A stretch of DNA of 49,024 bases from positions 1 to 49,024 of IMG/VR virus record IMGVR_UViG_3300030098_004410; one strand, given 5' to 3'. Origin of the DNA: a virus. The notes under the pieces were generated by a model that ran no database searches, was not told the origin of the DNA, and saw only the letters and a list, made by a program, of their open reading frames with translations. Shown piece by piece: positions 1 through 8,057 of the stretch. Position numbers and translations under genes: made by a program. Position 1 is the stretch's first letter, and each line of letters opens with the position of its first letter.

Positions 1-16
1 TTCTTCTTATTGACAT
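1..16 (-). CDS. Start of a second MSIRR-type fibre gene (cut by window edge)
   Basis: Only the first five codons (MSIRR) are inside the window. The start codon overlaps the stop of the 1340-aa gene as TAATG, exactly as at 46740, where the same five residues open a 259-aa fibre-type protein. The first 60 bases are identical to 46725-46784. The inference is that a paralogue of the 259-aa gene continues to the left; nothing more can be said about its body. Confidence 0.55.
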
Positions 17-60
17 TATTTAACTCTTTTCATTCTATATACAATTGTTATATCATTAAT
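1..60. repeat. 60-base repeat identical to 46725-46784
   Basis: The first 60 bases of the window match 46725-46784 without a mismatch (offset 46724), covering the end of the propeller gene and the start of the MSIRR gene. Further in, the two copies diverge. It is the left tip of a larger duplicated module. Confidence 0.9.
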
Positions 61-3000
61 CTCAAAATCTGAAGCTATAGAGCCTAAAACGTATTTAGAT
101 GTATCGCTAGGCTGATTAGTATAACCTTTATTAGTCATAGCACTATATAAAGTAACTGTTTTAGATGTTCCATTATACCCAGTCCCATTGCTATCATTCT
201 CAATAAGACTAGAATTATATCTCGCAGTGCCTCCATGAATATAAATGTTATAATCATTATATATATCATCAGTAGTGCTAGCATCTGAATTGTTTAAAAT
301 AATAGATGTTGAGTCTCCACCGTTTTGAGCTGTGCTTGTCTGAACAGTGATTTGGTCAAGGCTAAATTGAATACTTTTAATATTATTAATTGAAGATGAT
401 GGTTTTAATTCAGCTACTGCCCATTCTCCAGATGAATTCTTAAATCCTGTTCTAGTCCCATTTGCAGTAAAGGTTTCCACGTCATAATTTGAACTTTTAG
501 ATGAACTGAAACTTGAAAATGAAGTCCCCCCATCAGTGGTATATTTCATCTCAACTCCAGAATGCCCAGTACACTTATAAGTAACATATACTTTATATAT
601 TTTTTTTCTAACTCCAGGAGAACCTAAATCAATATCTTTACTTTTATATATATTAGTCCCACCCATATATTGATGACCTCTATCAGAGTTAGTCCATGTA
701 TAAAAATTTATTTTATTATTTGTAGCATCATCAACATACCCAATAACTAAATCTCCATTTGAATCATTAATCATATTGGTATAATAATTATCATTTGACT
801 CTGAGAATGGAAATATTTGGGCAAAATAATTTCCTTGATAGGCTTTTAAATTTAAATTATAAATATACCATGGAGTCTGTATCCCTCCAGACACTCTAGG
901 GGTATAGATAATTTGATTTTCTTTTTTATAAAATCCAATCTTAGGACCACCTTTATCATCTGTTCCTAATGCATACCCGTCATCTTCAACGTGTAAAGTT
1001 AAATTTTGTACTTGCTTGCCATCAAAATACCATAAACCAGAATCATTAACCCATGCAATTCCATCATTTGTTTTTGTTATCTGAGATGGATAGGTAATTC
1101 CAGCATTGTTATATTCAGCCTCTAATACTTCTGATTCTCCTGCAACATTAATGATATATACTTTATTCTTTTTGAATTGTAATAATCTATCACCAAATGA
1201 TTTAAGTGCAGTGATTGAATCTCCATCACCAACTGCAACGTCAATATAATTTGTCTCTGGAAATGTATCAAACTTGTTAACAGGGGTTCTTAGCATTCTA
1301 TCAGGATATGTTCTCCCTCCTTGTCTAATATTTCCAATATATGCTCTTCTTCCAACAACTTCAATTGCTTTATATTGAGCATCAATAATTGTTTCTTCTG
1401 TAAATAAATTCTCTGATAAATATGTATCAACTGGCTTTATTGTTAACTCTGTACCTGTTGATATTGTGCAGACCTGGCCATCGCTTGACCATGTCCCAGG
1501 TTGCTCAAGAATAAGTTCTGAGTCATCAGCTGCAAATAGTGTATATGTTCCTTTATTGAAATTAACATCAGAAAACAACCTCCATTCCTTTGAAGAATCT
1601 CCTTCAGTTACATCTCTCATATATATTTTAAATCCATTAATTCTTGCATTCCAAGTCTTTTCATCAACTCCATGATTATATACAGTTTTAATTACACATT
1701 CTGGGACTCCAATAAAGTTAGTCCAATCAACTGTTGCTGTTGGACTTAATTCTGTTATTTTATAAATCTGGGCATCATCACTATGAGTTGCTGCAGTTGA
1801 GCCATTATAACCCCTAGTTACATTAATATGGTCAGGAGTAGCAGATGTGTCTACTGCAGTTATAAGCATTTGCTCTGAATCTACCATAATAATATCTCCA
1901 ACAGAAAGAACAGAAGCGTCATCTATATCGTGATTTGCTGTCGTACTTGTGTCTCCCATAGCTGCTGCTAACCTATTTGCATTTCCATCATTTTGGTCTA
2001 AAGGAACAATTGTATGTCCCATTGTCAATAATGATTCTTGAACTTCTTGGCCTGGACCATCATATGTGAATGACATTGCAAAGTTCCATTTTCTTTTTAA
2101 ATCTTCATTAATTGCTCCAGACCCTTCAGGCCTTACAATTCCAAGTAATTGTTGTATTTCTGTTGTTCCAGCAACATCACCAACACTTGCATGCGTATTA
2201 ATTGGAAAACTTAAATCGTCTGCGTCAATCATAGTAGCTATATGTATACCATTATAAGAAGGTACTCCAGTTTGACCTGTAATATGTATAGGGAATGTGT
2301 CTCCAGCGCTTCCTTGCAACCCTGGTAAATTGGCCTCATCATTACTTACCTTTACATGCCCTTCTACTGTCGCATTATAATCAGTCCAACCGTCAACTGT
2401 AGCCGAATAAGCCGCATCTCCACTTGGAGTTGCATCCTCTACCATTGATGCACTAAAATTATCATCTTGGATAGTAAATGTTGTAGCTGTAGGGGTACTT
2501 AATACTTCAAATGTCCCAGACAAATTAGATAAATCTACTCCTGTAGATGTTTGGACGTTATCAATGGAAATCATTGTCCCTTCAGTTAATTTATGACCTA
2601 ATGTTGTGCTCGCCCCTCTTCCGCTTGTTGTTAATCTCAAAGTAGTTCCTGAAACATGCTCAACTCTTATTATCCCAACGTCTCCCACACCTTCTCTAAA
2701 TTCAAGAACAACTTTTTCAGATTCTGCTGGATAATTTGACGTTGAGCCTTCAATTAAATCATATATTCTTAATGATTGTACTCCAAGACTTGATGCCAAT
2801 GTTCCTGTTGCTCCATCTGATTTTCTTGTATTGTTTGGAGGCTGTGGTGTTTGAACGTCTTCAACCCAAGCGTTAATTGAATTTGATGTATCACATTCAA
2901 ATAATCTATCTTGTTTTATATGTCCAAAATATTTAGGAACATTAGCATAATAAATCTTTGAATTATGCGCATGAGTTGCTATTTTAGTATTTGCAAATCC

Positions 3001-4038
3001 TCTTATAACGGTTATATCAGTTGAGGTAGAAGACCCGCTGGTTACATACATAAGTTCTTGGTCAATCTGTATTATTGAACCTAACGTTATCGTCCCACTT
3101 GTATGTTTTAAATCTACATCATTTTTTGTTATACTTACATCTCCAGTCATATCAACAGTTTCACCTGTATCAGTCACCTCAAAACTTGAGTCGCAAGACC
3201 TTAAAGCTCCATCAACATTATAATAAGATGGTTTTACTGTGGCAGTTCTTGAGCCTAATCTAAACTTAGCATCTTGCCATGATGATTTATTAGGGTCATA
3301 TATATCGATATCTGCGCCATCGTTTGTTACAACAAACTCTGTATCAACTTCATCTGGCATTCTATAGCAAGAAACATTATCTAAAGTTCCAAGGTCATCT
3401 CCTCCACTTCCTGTTGCTGTAAACCATAAATGACTTCTGTCTGTTGGCGCAGTAAAAACAACAGAATGTGAGCCTACCGCATAACTTGTTGCAGCTATAT
3501 ATGTATCATCTGCAGAACCACCTGTACTTTGACTCGCCCCTCCAATTGCTAATGTTAACGCAGCAACGCCAACATCAAATGATAGTCTGTATGTCTTTTC
3601 TGCGTCAATTGCATCCCCACTTAAAGTATTAATAAGCGAAGCTGTTTCATCATCTTCAAAAGCCGAAGGTTCAGCTTCTGTCCAGCCATCTTCCACGCCT
3701 CCTGCGTCACGTCTTGTCCAAAAACCTTCAGCAACTCCAGGTCGTGTAGTTGTTCCTGCTGAAATAATATCATCATATTGCATGCTATAATCATGAGAGA
3801 ATGCAAACAACCCATACCCACCTTTAAATCCTTTACTCCCGCCAATATCATTAATTGTTTTATCATTTAATCCTGTTTTATTGTAAAGAGTCATTGCTGA
3901 CCCCTCAAGAGTAAGTCTTCCAGGATTTCTTATTGAAAATTGAGAGAATGCATTTTGATTATCCTCAATATCTCTTGGGTCAAACTTATTGTTTGTTCCC
4001 CCATGAAAGGATTGTATTTTATATTCCTGCTTTGGCAT
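16..4038 (-). CDS. 1340-aa propeller-like tail/virion protein, copy 1
   Basis: Large beta-rich virion protein. The N terminus (GGTNNKFDPRDIEDNQ, then NPGRL) is of the kind that opens phage head-tail and tail-hub propeller proteins; the P22 gp10 type is the closest comparison I can offer. Residues about 130-228 look like a carbohydrate-binding jelly-roll insert. Two related modules with the pattern GDII-x-DSEQM then TRG-x-NGS-x-AATH lie at about 318-365 and 711-760. The C-terminal half from about residue 780 is shared with the gene at the right edge of the window, with a nearly identical core (residues about 870-965). It begins one base after the stop of the 50-aa gene. The exact role in the tail is inferred. 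Confidence 0.6.
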   Translation of the reverse strand: MPKQEYKIQSFHGGTNNKFDPRDIEDNQNAFSQFSIRNPGRLTLEGSAMTLYNKTGLNDKTINDIGGSKGFKGGYGLFAFSHDYSMQYDDIISAGTTTRPGVAEGFWTRRDAGGVEDGWTEAEPSAFEDDETASLINTLSGDAIDAEKTYRLSFDVGVAALTLAIGGASQSTGGSADDTYIAATSYAVGSHSVVFTAPTDRSHLWFTATGSGGDDLGTLDNVSCYRMPDEVDTEFVVTNDGADIDIYDPNKSSWQDAKFRLGSRTATVKPSYYNVDGALRSCDSSFEVTDTGETVDMTGDVSITKNDVDLKHTSGTITLGSIIQIDQELMYVTSGSSTSTDITVIRGFANTKIATHAHNSKIYYANVPKYFGHIKQDRLFECDTSNSINAWVEDVQTPQPPNNTRKSDGATGTLASSLGVQSLRIYDLIEGSTSNYPAESEKVVLEFREGVGDVGIIRVEHVSGTTLRLTTSGRGASTTLGHKLTEGTMISIDNVQTSTGVDLSNLSGTFEVLSTPTATTFTIQDDNFSASMVEDATPSGDAAYSATVDGWTDYNATVEGHVKVSNDEANLPGLQGSAGDTFPIHITGQTGVPSYNGIHIATMIDADDLSFPINTHASVGDVAGTTEIQQLLGIVRPEGSGAINEDLKRKWNFAMSFTYDGPGQEVQESLLTMGHTIVPLDQNDGNANRLAAAMGDTSTTANHDIDDASVLSVGDIIMVDSEQMLITAVDTSATPDHINVTRGYNGSTAATHSDDAQIYKITELSPTATVDWTNFIGVPECVIKTVYNHGVDEKTWNARINGFKIYMRDVTEGDSSKEWRLFSDVNFNKGTYTLFAADDSELILEQPGTWSSDGQVCTISTGTELTIKPVDTYLSENLFTEETIIDAQYKAIEVVGRRAYIGNIRQGGRTYPDRMLRTPVNKFDTFPETNYIDVAVGDGDSITALKSFGDRLLQFKKNKVYIINVAGESEVLEAEYNNAGITYPSQITKTNDGIAWVNDSGLWYFDGKQVQNLTLHVEDDGYALGTDDKGGPKIGFYKKENQIIYTPRVSGGIQTPWYIYNLNLKAYQGNYFAQIFPFSESNDNYYTNMINDSNGDLVIGYVDDATNNKINFYTWTNSDRGHQYMGGTNIYKSKDIDLGSPGVRKKIYKVYVTYKCTGHSGVEMKYTTDGGTSFSSFSSSKSSNYDVETFTANGTRTGFKNSSGEWAVAELKPSSSINNIKSIQFSLDQITVQTSTAQNGGDSTSIILNNSDASTTDDIYNDYNIYIHGGTARYNSSLIENDSNGTGYNGTSKTVTLYSAMTNKGYTNQPSDTSKYVLGSIASDFEINDITIVYRMKRVK
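1151..1436. repeat. Near-identical core shared with 47881-48166
   Basis: This stretch of copy 1 of the propeller gene and the matching stretch of copy 2 differ at only about half a dozen positions, while flanking parts of the two genes differ far more. It codes for the segment from IDAQYKAIEVVGRRAYIGNI to the RLLQFKKNKVYIINVAGE region. Such a conserved core between diverged flanks points to gene conversion or strong selection. Confidence 0.85.
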
Positions 4039-4191
4039 TTATAATAATTTTTCTTTACAAACAGCCCAAACTTTATCGTCTAATTTATTCTTTGACGATG
4101 ATACCAAATAGTCTCCAACCTTAACGAAAACTGATTTAAGTACATTTTCACTGAATAAGTTCTTCACTATTATTGCTACGACTTTCTTCAT
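4039..4191 (-). CDS. Small 50-aa hypothetical protein
   Basis: The start at 4191 is chosen because AAGGAG lies six bases upstream of the ATG; a longer frame to 4263 lacks such a site. The protein begins MKKVVAIIVKNLF and has an amphipathic, basic middle and no clear membrane span. It lies between the 82-aa zinc protein and the propeller gene, and its stop abuts the start of the latter. Function is not recognised; the position in the lysis and tail segment is the only hint. Confidence 0.6.
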   Translation of the reverse strand: MKKVVAIIVKNLFSENVLKSVFVKVGDYLVSSSKNKLDDKVWAVCKEKLL

Positions 4192-4201
4192 TGTATTCTC
4201 C

Positions 4202-4450
4202 TTATAATAAACTATTACGGTATTCTTTACCGTCTTCTTTAATTTCTTTTTTACACTTCTCACACCTTACAAACTCTCTCTTTGGATGTGAGTCTCTTGC
4301 TAATTCATCAACTTTTCTACCAAGCTGAAAAAACCTTATCTCCAATTCATCAATACGTGCATCAGCATCATTTGGCTCTTTAACATATTTCATTATATCG
4401 TATAACTTGAATTGCTTTGCAATCAAATCTACAATTTTATTAATCACCAT
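4202..4450 (-). CDS. 82-aa protein with CxxC pair
   Basis: Start MVINKIV at 4450, overlapping the last codons of the MscS-like gene upstream; a start four codons earlier (4462) is also possible. The N-terminal half is helical, the middle (about residues 36-52) is a short coiled coil, and the C-terminal part has a single CEKC pair in a charged context. One pair alone does not make a full zinc site, so dimerisation would be needed to bind metal. Function unknown. Confidence 0.6.
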   Translation of the reverse strand: MVINKIVDLIAKQFKLYDIMKYVKEPNDADARIDELEIRFFQLGRKVDELARDSHPKREFVRCEKCKKEIKEDGKEYRNSLL

Positions 4451-4826
4451 CTTTTGTAACACTTTGACCCTCCCATTTGCTTAAATCCAGCATCTGTAAT
4501 GGACTTTCAATTACATGGTCTTTAAGCTTGTCATTTTGTATTTGAATCTTTGTTCCACCCTTGACAAAAGGCTTTCCATTAGCTATTCCAATATCATATG
4601 CAAAAAATGTTGTCTTCCACATCCCCACTCTTATACACCTAGCAGGTCTTCCATCTAATATAACAACATCGTCAGTGTTTAAATCTTTTCCAAGAAAGAC
4701 CTTGAGACCTTCAACAACAGTCTCAATTGTGGACTTAAATAATAAAAGAGCAACTCCAGATACAAATAGCCAAACCCAGTTGCCCAAAAAGCTTTCTGCT
4801 TGTTTCTGTAATTCCTCTTCGTTCAT
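4440..4826 (-). CDS. Membrane protein with MscS-like beta domain
   Basis: 128 aa. One clear transmembrane helix (about residues 16-32: NWVWLFVSGVALLLFK) is followed by an amphipathic helix and a small beta domain. The pattern DDVVILDGRPARCIRV, then KIQIQNDKLKDHVIESP, resembles the beta domain of MscS mechanosensitive channels, where a VGD-V-x-I strand and an IPN-x-x-L strand occur in that order. If correct it is a minimal one-helix MscS-like protein. It is placed between the metallophosphoesterase and small genes near the tail cluster. A holin-like or membrane-tension role is speculation; the family call is moderate. Confidence 0.5.
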   Translation of the reverse strand: MNEEELQKQAESFLGNWVWLFVSGVALLLFKSTIETVVEGLKVFLGKDLNTDDVVILDGRPARCIRVGMWKTTFFAYDIGIANGKPFVKGGTKIQIQNDKLKDHVIESPLQMLDLSKWEGQSVTKDGD

Positions 4827-4828
4827 AA

Positions 4829-5614
4829 TTATCCATTTATAAGCTCACCCCATAATGAGGTTCTTCCATCAATAATTTGTATTACATGCACTGTAAAGTG
4901 TCCCTTTGTGAAAAAATCAACAATTGCAAATGCATGTGACCAATTATGTTTTCTATTTCCTAGCCAAGCATTTTCTTCATCAGACATATCTTTTAAACAA
5001 CCAATACTCCAAGCAGATTTAGCTCCATCAATATGTGTAACTGATGACTGTTGGATATCGTGATGATGTCCGTACATTACATTGGTTCCCAGTCTTATCA
5101 AATGATTGCGGGTATGATGTACTCCAGCAAAATGATGGCCATGGTAAAAGTGTAACTTCCCAATCTTTAGATACTTCCCCATCTGATAATACTTGTAATT
5201 TCTTTCTTTTAGTTTTACACATTCTGCAAACCTATATTTAGTTAAGAATGGATTCTCATCAACAAATTTATTCATCCAATCATCGTGATTACCTTCAATC
5301 ATATATCTTTCCTTGCAACCAGCTTTATCTAATGACTTGTCAATGCGATTCATTCCACGATTAACATCTCTAATATCTTTGTCAATGAACGGTATCTGAT
5401 ATTCTAAAGGAGGTCTTTTTCTTTTACTCCATTGCCAGTGAGAGCAACCATGCCATTCACCAACATCTCCTAAATCTATATAGACATCAGGCTGTACAAT
5501 CTCAATTGCCTTTTTAACCACATTGATTGCCTTTTTATCAGCAAGTGGAAAATGTTTATCAGGTGTTACAAATACTCTTTTTACTACACCTTTATCTTGT
5601 TTTGTTTTATTCAA
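4829..5614 (-). CDS. Calcineurin-like metallophosphoesterase
   Basis: 261 aa with all the metal-binding motifs of the family in order: PDKH (D19, H21), LGDVGEW (D50), GNHDD (108-112), HGHH (158-161) and GHHH (182-185). The fold binds two divalent metals and hydrolyses phosphomonoesters or phosphodiesters. The substrate cannot be read from the sequence; phage members include nucleases and phosphatases acting on nucleotides or nucleic acids. It sits in the late operon between connector genes and the MscS-like gene, so it is made with the virion proteins. The start at 5614 is the first ATG of the frame. Confidence 0.85.
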   Translation of the reverse strand: MNKTKQDKGVVKRVFVTPDKHFPLADKKAINVVKKAIEIVQPDVYIDLGDVGEWHGCSHWQWSKRKRPPLEYQIPFIDKDIRDVNRGMNRIDKSLDKAGCKERYMIEGNHDDWMNKFVDENPFLTKYRFAECVKLKERNYKYYQMGKYLKIGKLHFYHGHHFAGVHHTRNHLIRLGTNVMYGHHHDIQQSSVTHIDGAKSAWSIGCLKDMSDEENAWLGNRKHNWSHAFAIVDFFTKGHFTVHVIQIIDGRTSLWGELING

Positions 5615-5633
5615 ACAATCCTATTGTTTAATT

Positions 5634-6032
5634 TTATAGCCTAGGCACAGCTAGTGCCCTAACTCCAGACTTTCTTAATGGGTATTGATGTACACCTTTT
5701 TCATACATTTGTCTAAAATAATTCGCCCTTTCTAAATCTCCTGAATCTTCAAACATTCTTGCTTTTATATAACATACAACCATTGGATGCAACCCACTGT
5801 CTAACCCTGCATCTGTTTTTAAATCTTCAGTTTGAGCATCAATTGTTCCATATTTAGAGTGATATGTTATCCTTATTCCATTTGAAATATCACTTCCTTG
5901 ATACGTATCATATCTTTCAGTAGTTCTTTCTGATGATGTTGATGCAGTATCTTCACATAAAATAGCTAACCTATCGTCATCATTGTACCATGCAAAATAA
6001 CTGTTTGGATATGTTCTTTTATTTGTTGCCAT
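5634..6032 (-). CDS. Probable head-tail/neck protein, 132 aa
   Basis: The C-terminal half (HPMVVCYIKARMFEDSGDLE, then YFRQMYEKGV and YPLRKSGVRAL) is a helical module that I associate with small proteins of the connector region in environmental podo- and siphoviruses. It lies next to two other connector-type genes and is transcribed with them. The N-terminal part is polar and beta-rich. The precise role (neck ring or head completion) is inferred from the position. Confidence 0.6.
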   Translation of the reverse strand: MATNKRTYPNSYFAWYNDDDRLAILCEDTASTSSERTTERYDTYQGSDISNGIRITYHSKYGTIDAQTEDLKTDAGLDSGLHPMVVCYIKARMFEDSGDLERANYFRQMYEKGVHQYPLRKSGVRALAVPRL

Positions 6033-6039
6033 AATTTCC

Positions 6040-6375
6040 CTAAGTTAGTGAATCGTCTCCTGCATCAGTATCTGACCAAGTACTAGCTGTGTCGTCAGTA
6101 TCTCCCCTAAGAAGTAAGTGAGGGTCTGCAAGTTTTGGTATCATTACATACCTATCATTTGTATCTTTTATTTCAACTTTTTTAACATCAATCACATCAT
6201 CACTAAGAGTATACCATCTATCATAACCTATTAAATTAGTTGTTTTAGATACTGTTCGATGTTGCTTTTGAGCAGCTATATCATCTAATGCATCATTAAT
6301 TAATTGAAACATATATTGCTCAGATTGCCTGCCAAACATTTTTTCAATTTGTTCTATAATATTTTTAGCTGTCAC
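6040..6375 (-). CDS. Connector-region protein, 111 aa
   Basis: N-terminal helices (IIEQIEKMFGRQSEQYMFQL) are followed by a beta-rich segment containing DRWYTLSDDVIDVKKVEI, and the protein ends in an acidic Asp/Thr tail. The helix-plus-strand layout and 'YxLPxDvixv-kV-i' type pattern are common in head-tail adaptor proteins. Its start overlaps the stop of the 238-aa gene by one base. No enzymatic motif is seen. Confidence 0.55.
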   Translation of the reverse strand: MTAKNIIEQIEKMFGRQSEQYMFQLINDALDDIAAQKQHRTVSKTTNLIGYDRWYTLSDDVIDVKKVEIKDTNDRYVMIPKLADPHLLLRGDTDDTASTWSDTDAGDDSLT

Positions 6376-7091
6376 TACCCACCTCCCTGTTGAGGTTGTT
6401 GAACCCCTACACCTAAAGCTTGAAGCCCTTGATTTAAATCTTGTTTTAAATTTTGAATCATTGGTAAATATATTTCAGGGTCTTCCTCTGTCATTAACAT
6501 ATATTCAGCTGCTGTTATTGATGCCCTTAATACAACTAAATGCTCAAACTCATCAGGAAAATTATCTATAGATACTGATACTGTTGGGAGAAGACTCCCC
6601 TCAGTAGAAAAAGATGTTGAATTAGGAGGATAAGTAACATGAACAACTTTCGCAGGCTGTGCTGCTGTAACTGTAGGTTTAACAAATAAAGTTGAGGCAT
6701 TGCTAGAATTACTCTCAATCCAATATACTGGGTCTGTTGCGGTTGCATAATGTAAACTTGAAGAATCATTTGAAAGGTCCCCTTGCCAAGGTTCTATTTG
6801 TCTGCAAGGAGTATAGTATCCCGAATCAGCATTCTCACGAGTGACTTGCAAAACATCTCCAACACCGTCTAAATCCATAGTAGTATTAGTATTTCCAATA
6901 TATAAATTAGTAACTGTAGAGCATTTGTACTTCATTTTCATTGGCATCATATTAATAATTTCTTTTGCCGCATCAACTAACCACCTGTCAGCCATTAAAG
7001 AAAAAGTATCTCCTGTCTCTGTTGCAGTTGAATCATCATCTGCATCGAATCCTGTTAAAGCGTGTATTTGTGCTGCAAAATTCCAGGCCAT
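6375..7091 (-). CDS. Probable head-tail adaptor
   Basis: 238 aa. The N terminus carries DRWLVDAAKEIINMMP, a helical opening typical of connector or adaptor proteins, the middle is beta-rich with a DLDGVGDVLQVTR strand, and the C-terminal part (FPDEFEHLVVLRASITAAEY, then EIYLPMIQNLKQDLNQGLQ) is the helical pattern of P22 gp4- or T7 gp11-type adaptors that bind under the portal. The tail ends in a Gln/Gly-rich stretch. It is flanked by other connector-type genes, and its start overlaps the previous stop by one base, which suggests coupled translation. Confidence 0.6.
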   Translation of the reverse strand: MAWNFAAQIHALTGFDADDDSTATETGDTFSLMADRWLVDAAKEIINMMPMKMKYKCSTVTNLYIGNTNTTMDLDGVGDVLQVTRENADSGYYTPCRQIEPWQGDLSNDSSSLHYATATDPVYWIESNSSNASTLFVKPTVTAAQPAKVVHVTYPPNSTSFSTEGSLLPTVSVSIDNFPDEFEHLVVLRASITAAEYMLMTEEDPEIYLPMIQNLKQDLNQGLQALGVGVQQPQQGGG

Positions 7092-7345
7092 TATAAATCC
7101 TTTAAAATTTCTTCTAATTTATCAAATCTGTTGTCCAACTTGGACTCAATCTTTGCAACACTAACTTCTAACTTCTGAATCTTATCACTATTCTTATTTG
7201 TTTTAACCGAATGAATGGTAATTTCTTTTTCAAATGAATCAACCTTAGCAGAGAAAATACCTTGCGTATAAACAAAAGTGCCGATAAGTGTGCCTATTGT
7301 GATTAATGTTCCCAAAGATATCTTCTTATCAATGATTTTATTCAT
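7091..7345 (-). CDS. Membrane-anchored coiled-coil protein (holin/spanin-like)
   Basis: 84 aa. A short basic N terminus is followed by one hydrophobic helix (about residues 10-31: SLGTLITIGTLIGTFVYTQG) and then a long heptad-rich helix to the end. This layout is seen in small phage membrane proteins, including some holins and i-spanins, but no family signature is visible. It starts on the stop of the 59-aa gene (TAATG) and its stop abuts the adaptor gene. No separate spanin partner was found. Confidence 0.6.
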   Translation of the reverse strand: MNKIIDKKISLGTLITIGTLIGTFVYTQGIFSAKVDSFEKEITIHSVKTNKNSDKIQKLEVSVAKIESKLDNRFDKLEEILKDL

Positions 7346-7524
7346 TAACGTGCATTCCTTTGTGCAATATCTTCATCCATTGTTGTCTGACTAAATTCAA
7401 CCTGTGTTTGACCACTCCAGGTTGTTCTCATATTAACATGGTCTTTTGTATTATTAAAATTTACAGGGGCTTGCTTCAACTCAACAACCTTGCCCTTTTC
7501 TTTATCATATTTAAATATTGCCAT
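7345..7524 (-). CDS. Small 59-aa late protein
   Basis: Frame MAIFKYDKEKGKVVELKQ to DEDIAQRNAR. Start and stop codons are shared with neighbours in TAATG overlaps on both sides, which supports it as a translated gene within a coupled trio (7643, 7524, 7345). It is polar with no membrane segment and no known motif. Unknown function, made with the structural genes. Confidence 0.65.
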   Translation of the reverse strand: MAIFKYDKEKGKVVELKQAPVNFNNTKDHVNMRTTWSGQTQVEFSQTTMDEDIAQRNAR

Positions 7525-7643
7525 TAATACTTCCTTCGCTTTTTAGCGTTTGTAGACTTATAAGAACTTTTTTTCTTAGCTTTTTTAAGTTTTTTCTTAG
7601 GTCTACCTACTTTACTTCCGTATGTTCCTTTACCATATGGCAT
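7524..7643 (-). CDS. Small basic protein (MPYGKGTYGS type)
   Basis: 39 aa, extremely Lys/Arg-rich after the opening MPYGKGTYGSKVGRPKKK. A GGAGG site lies just upstream (AAGGAGGTTTTTATG). From memory, short proteins opening MPYGKGTYGS recur among environmental phages near structural genes; a nucleic-acid-binding or packaged role would fit the charge but is not shown. TAATG overlap with the 59-aa gene. Confidence 0.65.
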   Translation of the reverse strand: MPYGKGTYGSKVGRPKKKLKKAKKKSSYKSTNAKKRRKY

Positions 7644-7691
7644 AAAAACCTCCTTGTAATTTAAGTTTATTATATTGTTTTTCCAAAACGA

Positions 7692-8042
7692 CTACTCGCC
7701 TGTAAATGTTGAACTAGCAGCTAATGTCTGTGCTTCAGATTTAGTTAGTACACTAAAGTTAGGGTATGACTTACTAGCACCTAATGCTATAAGCTCACTT
7801 AATACTCCTTCCTTCATTGACCATTCACCTTTGATAATACAATATGCTTTATCATGTGAATATCTAGGAGCACCAACTTTACCTGCAAATATAATATCTT
7901 CCCATGTAGGAGCTGATTTATATGTTACAGTACCATCCTCTGCTACTGATTCCACTATTGGATATAGTGCCTTTATCTTTGTGCCTACTGCACTGCTATA
8001 TGCACTGCTTGGTAAGCAAAAATACATTTCATAATGTGCCAT
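7692..8042 (-). CDS. Hypothetical 116-aa late protein
   Basis: Frame MAHYEMYFCLPSSAYSSAVG to the stop at 7692. It contains a compact alpha-beta pattern with APTWEDIIFAG and KGEWSMKEGVLSEL. The GGAG site before the ATG supports the start. It lies between the 1160-aa adhesin and the small basic gene. It may be a fibre-associated or chaperone-type protein by position only; no family is recognised. Confidence 0.55.
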   Translation of the reverse strand: MAHYEMYFCLPSSAYSSAVGTKIKALYPIVESVAEDGTVTYKSAPTWEDIIFAGKVGAPRYSHDKAYCIIKGEWSMKEGVLSELIALGASKSYPNFSVLTKSEAQTLAASSTFTGE

Positions 8043-8057
8043 TATCTATTTTCTCCT

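Noticed and set aside
3075-3263. Plus-strand open frames inside the late minus-strand genes (many, here and elsewhere)
   Set aside because: They lack ribosome sites, have unnatural composition and lie opposite well-supported genes.
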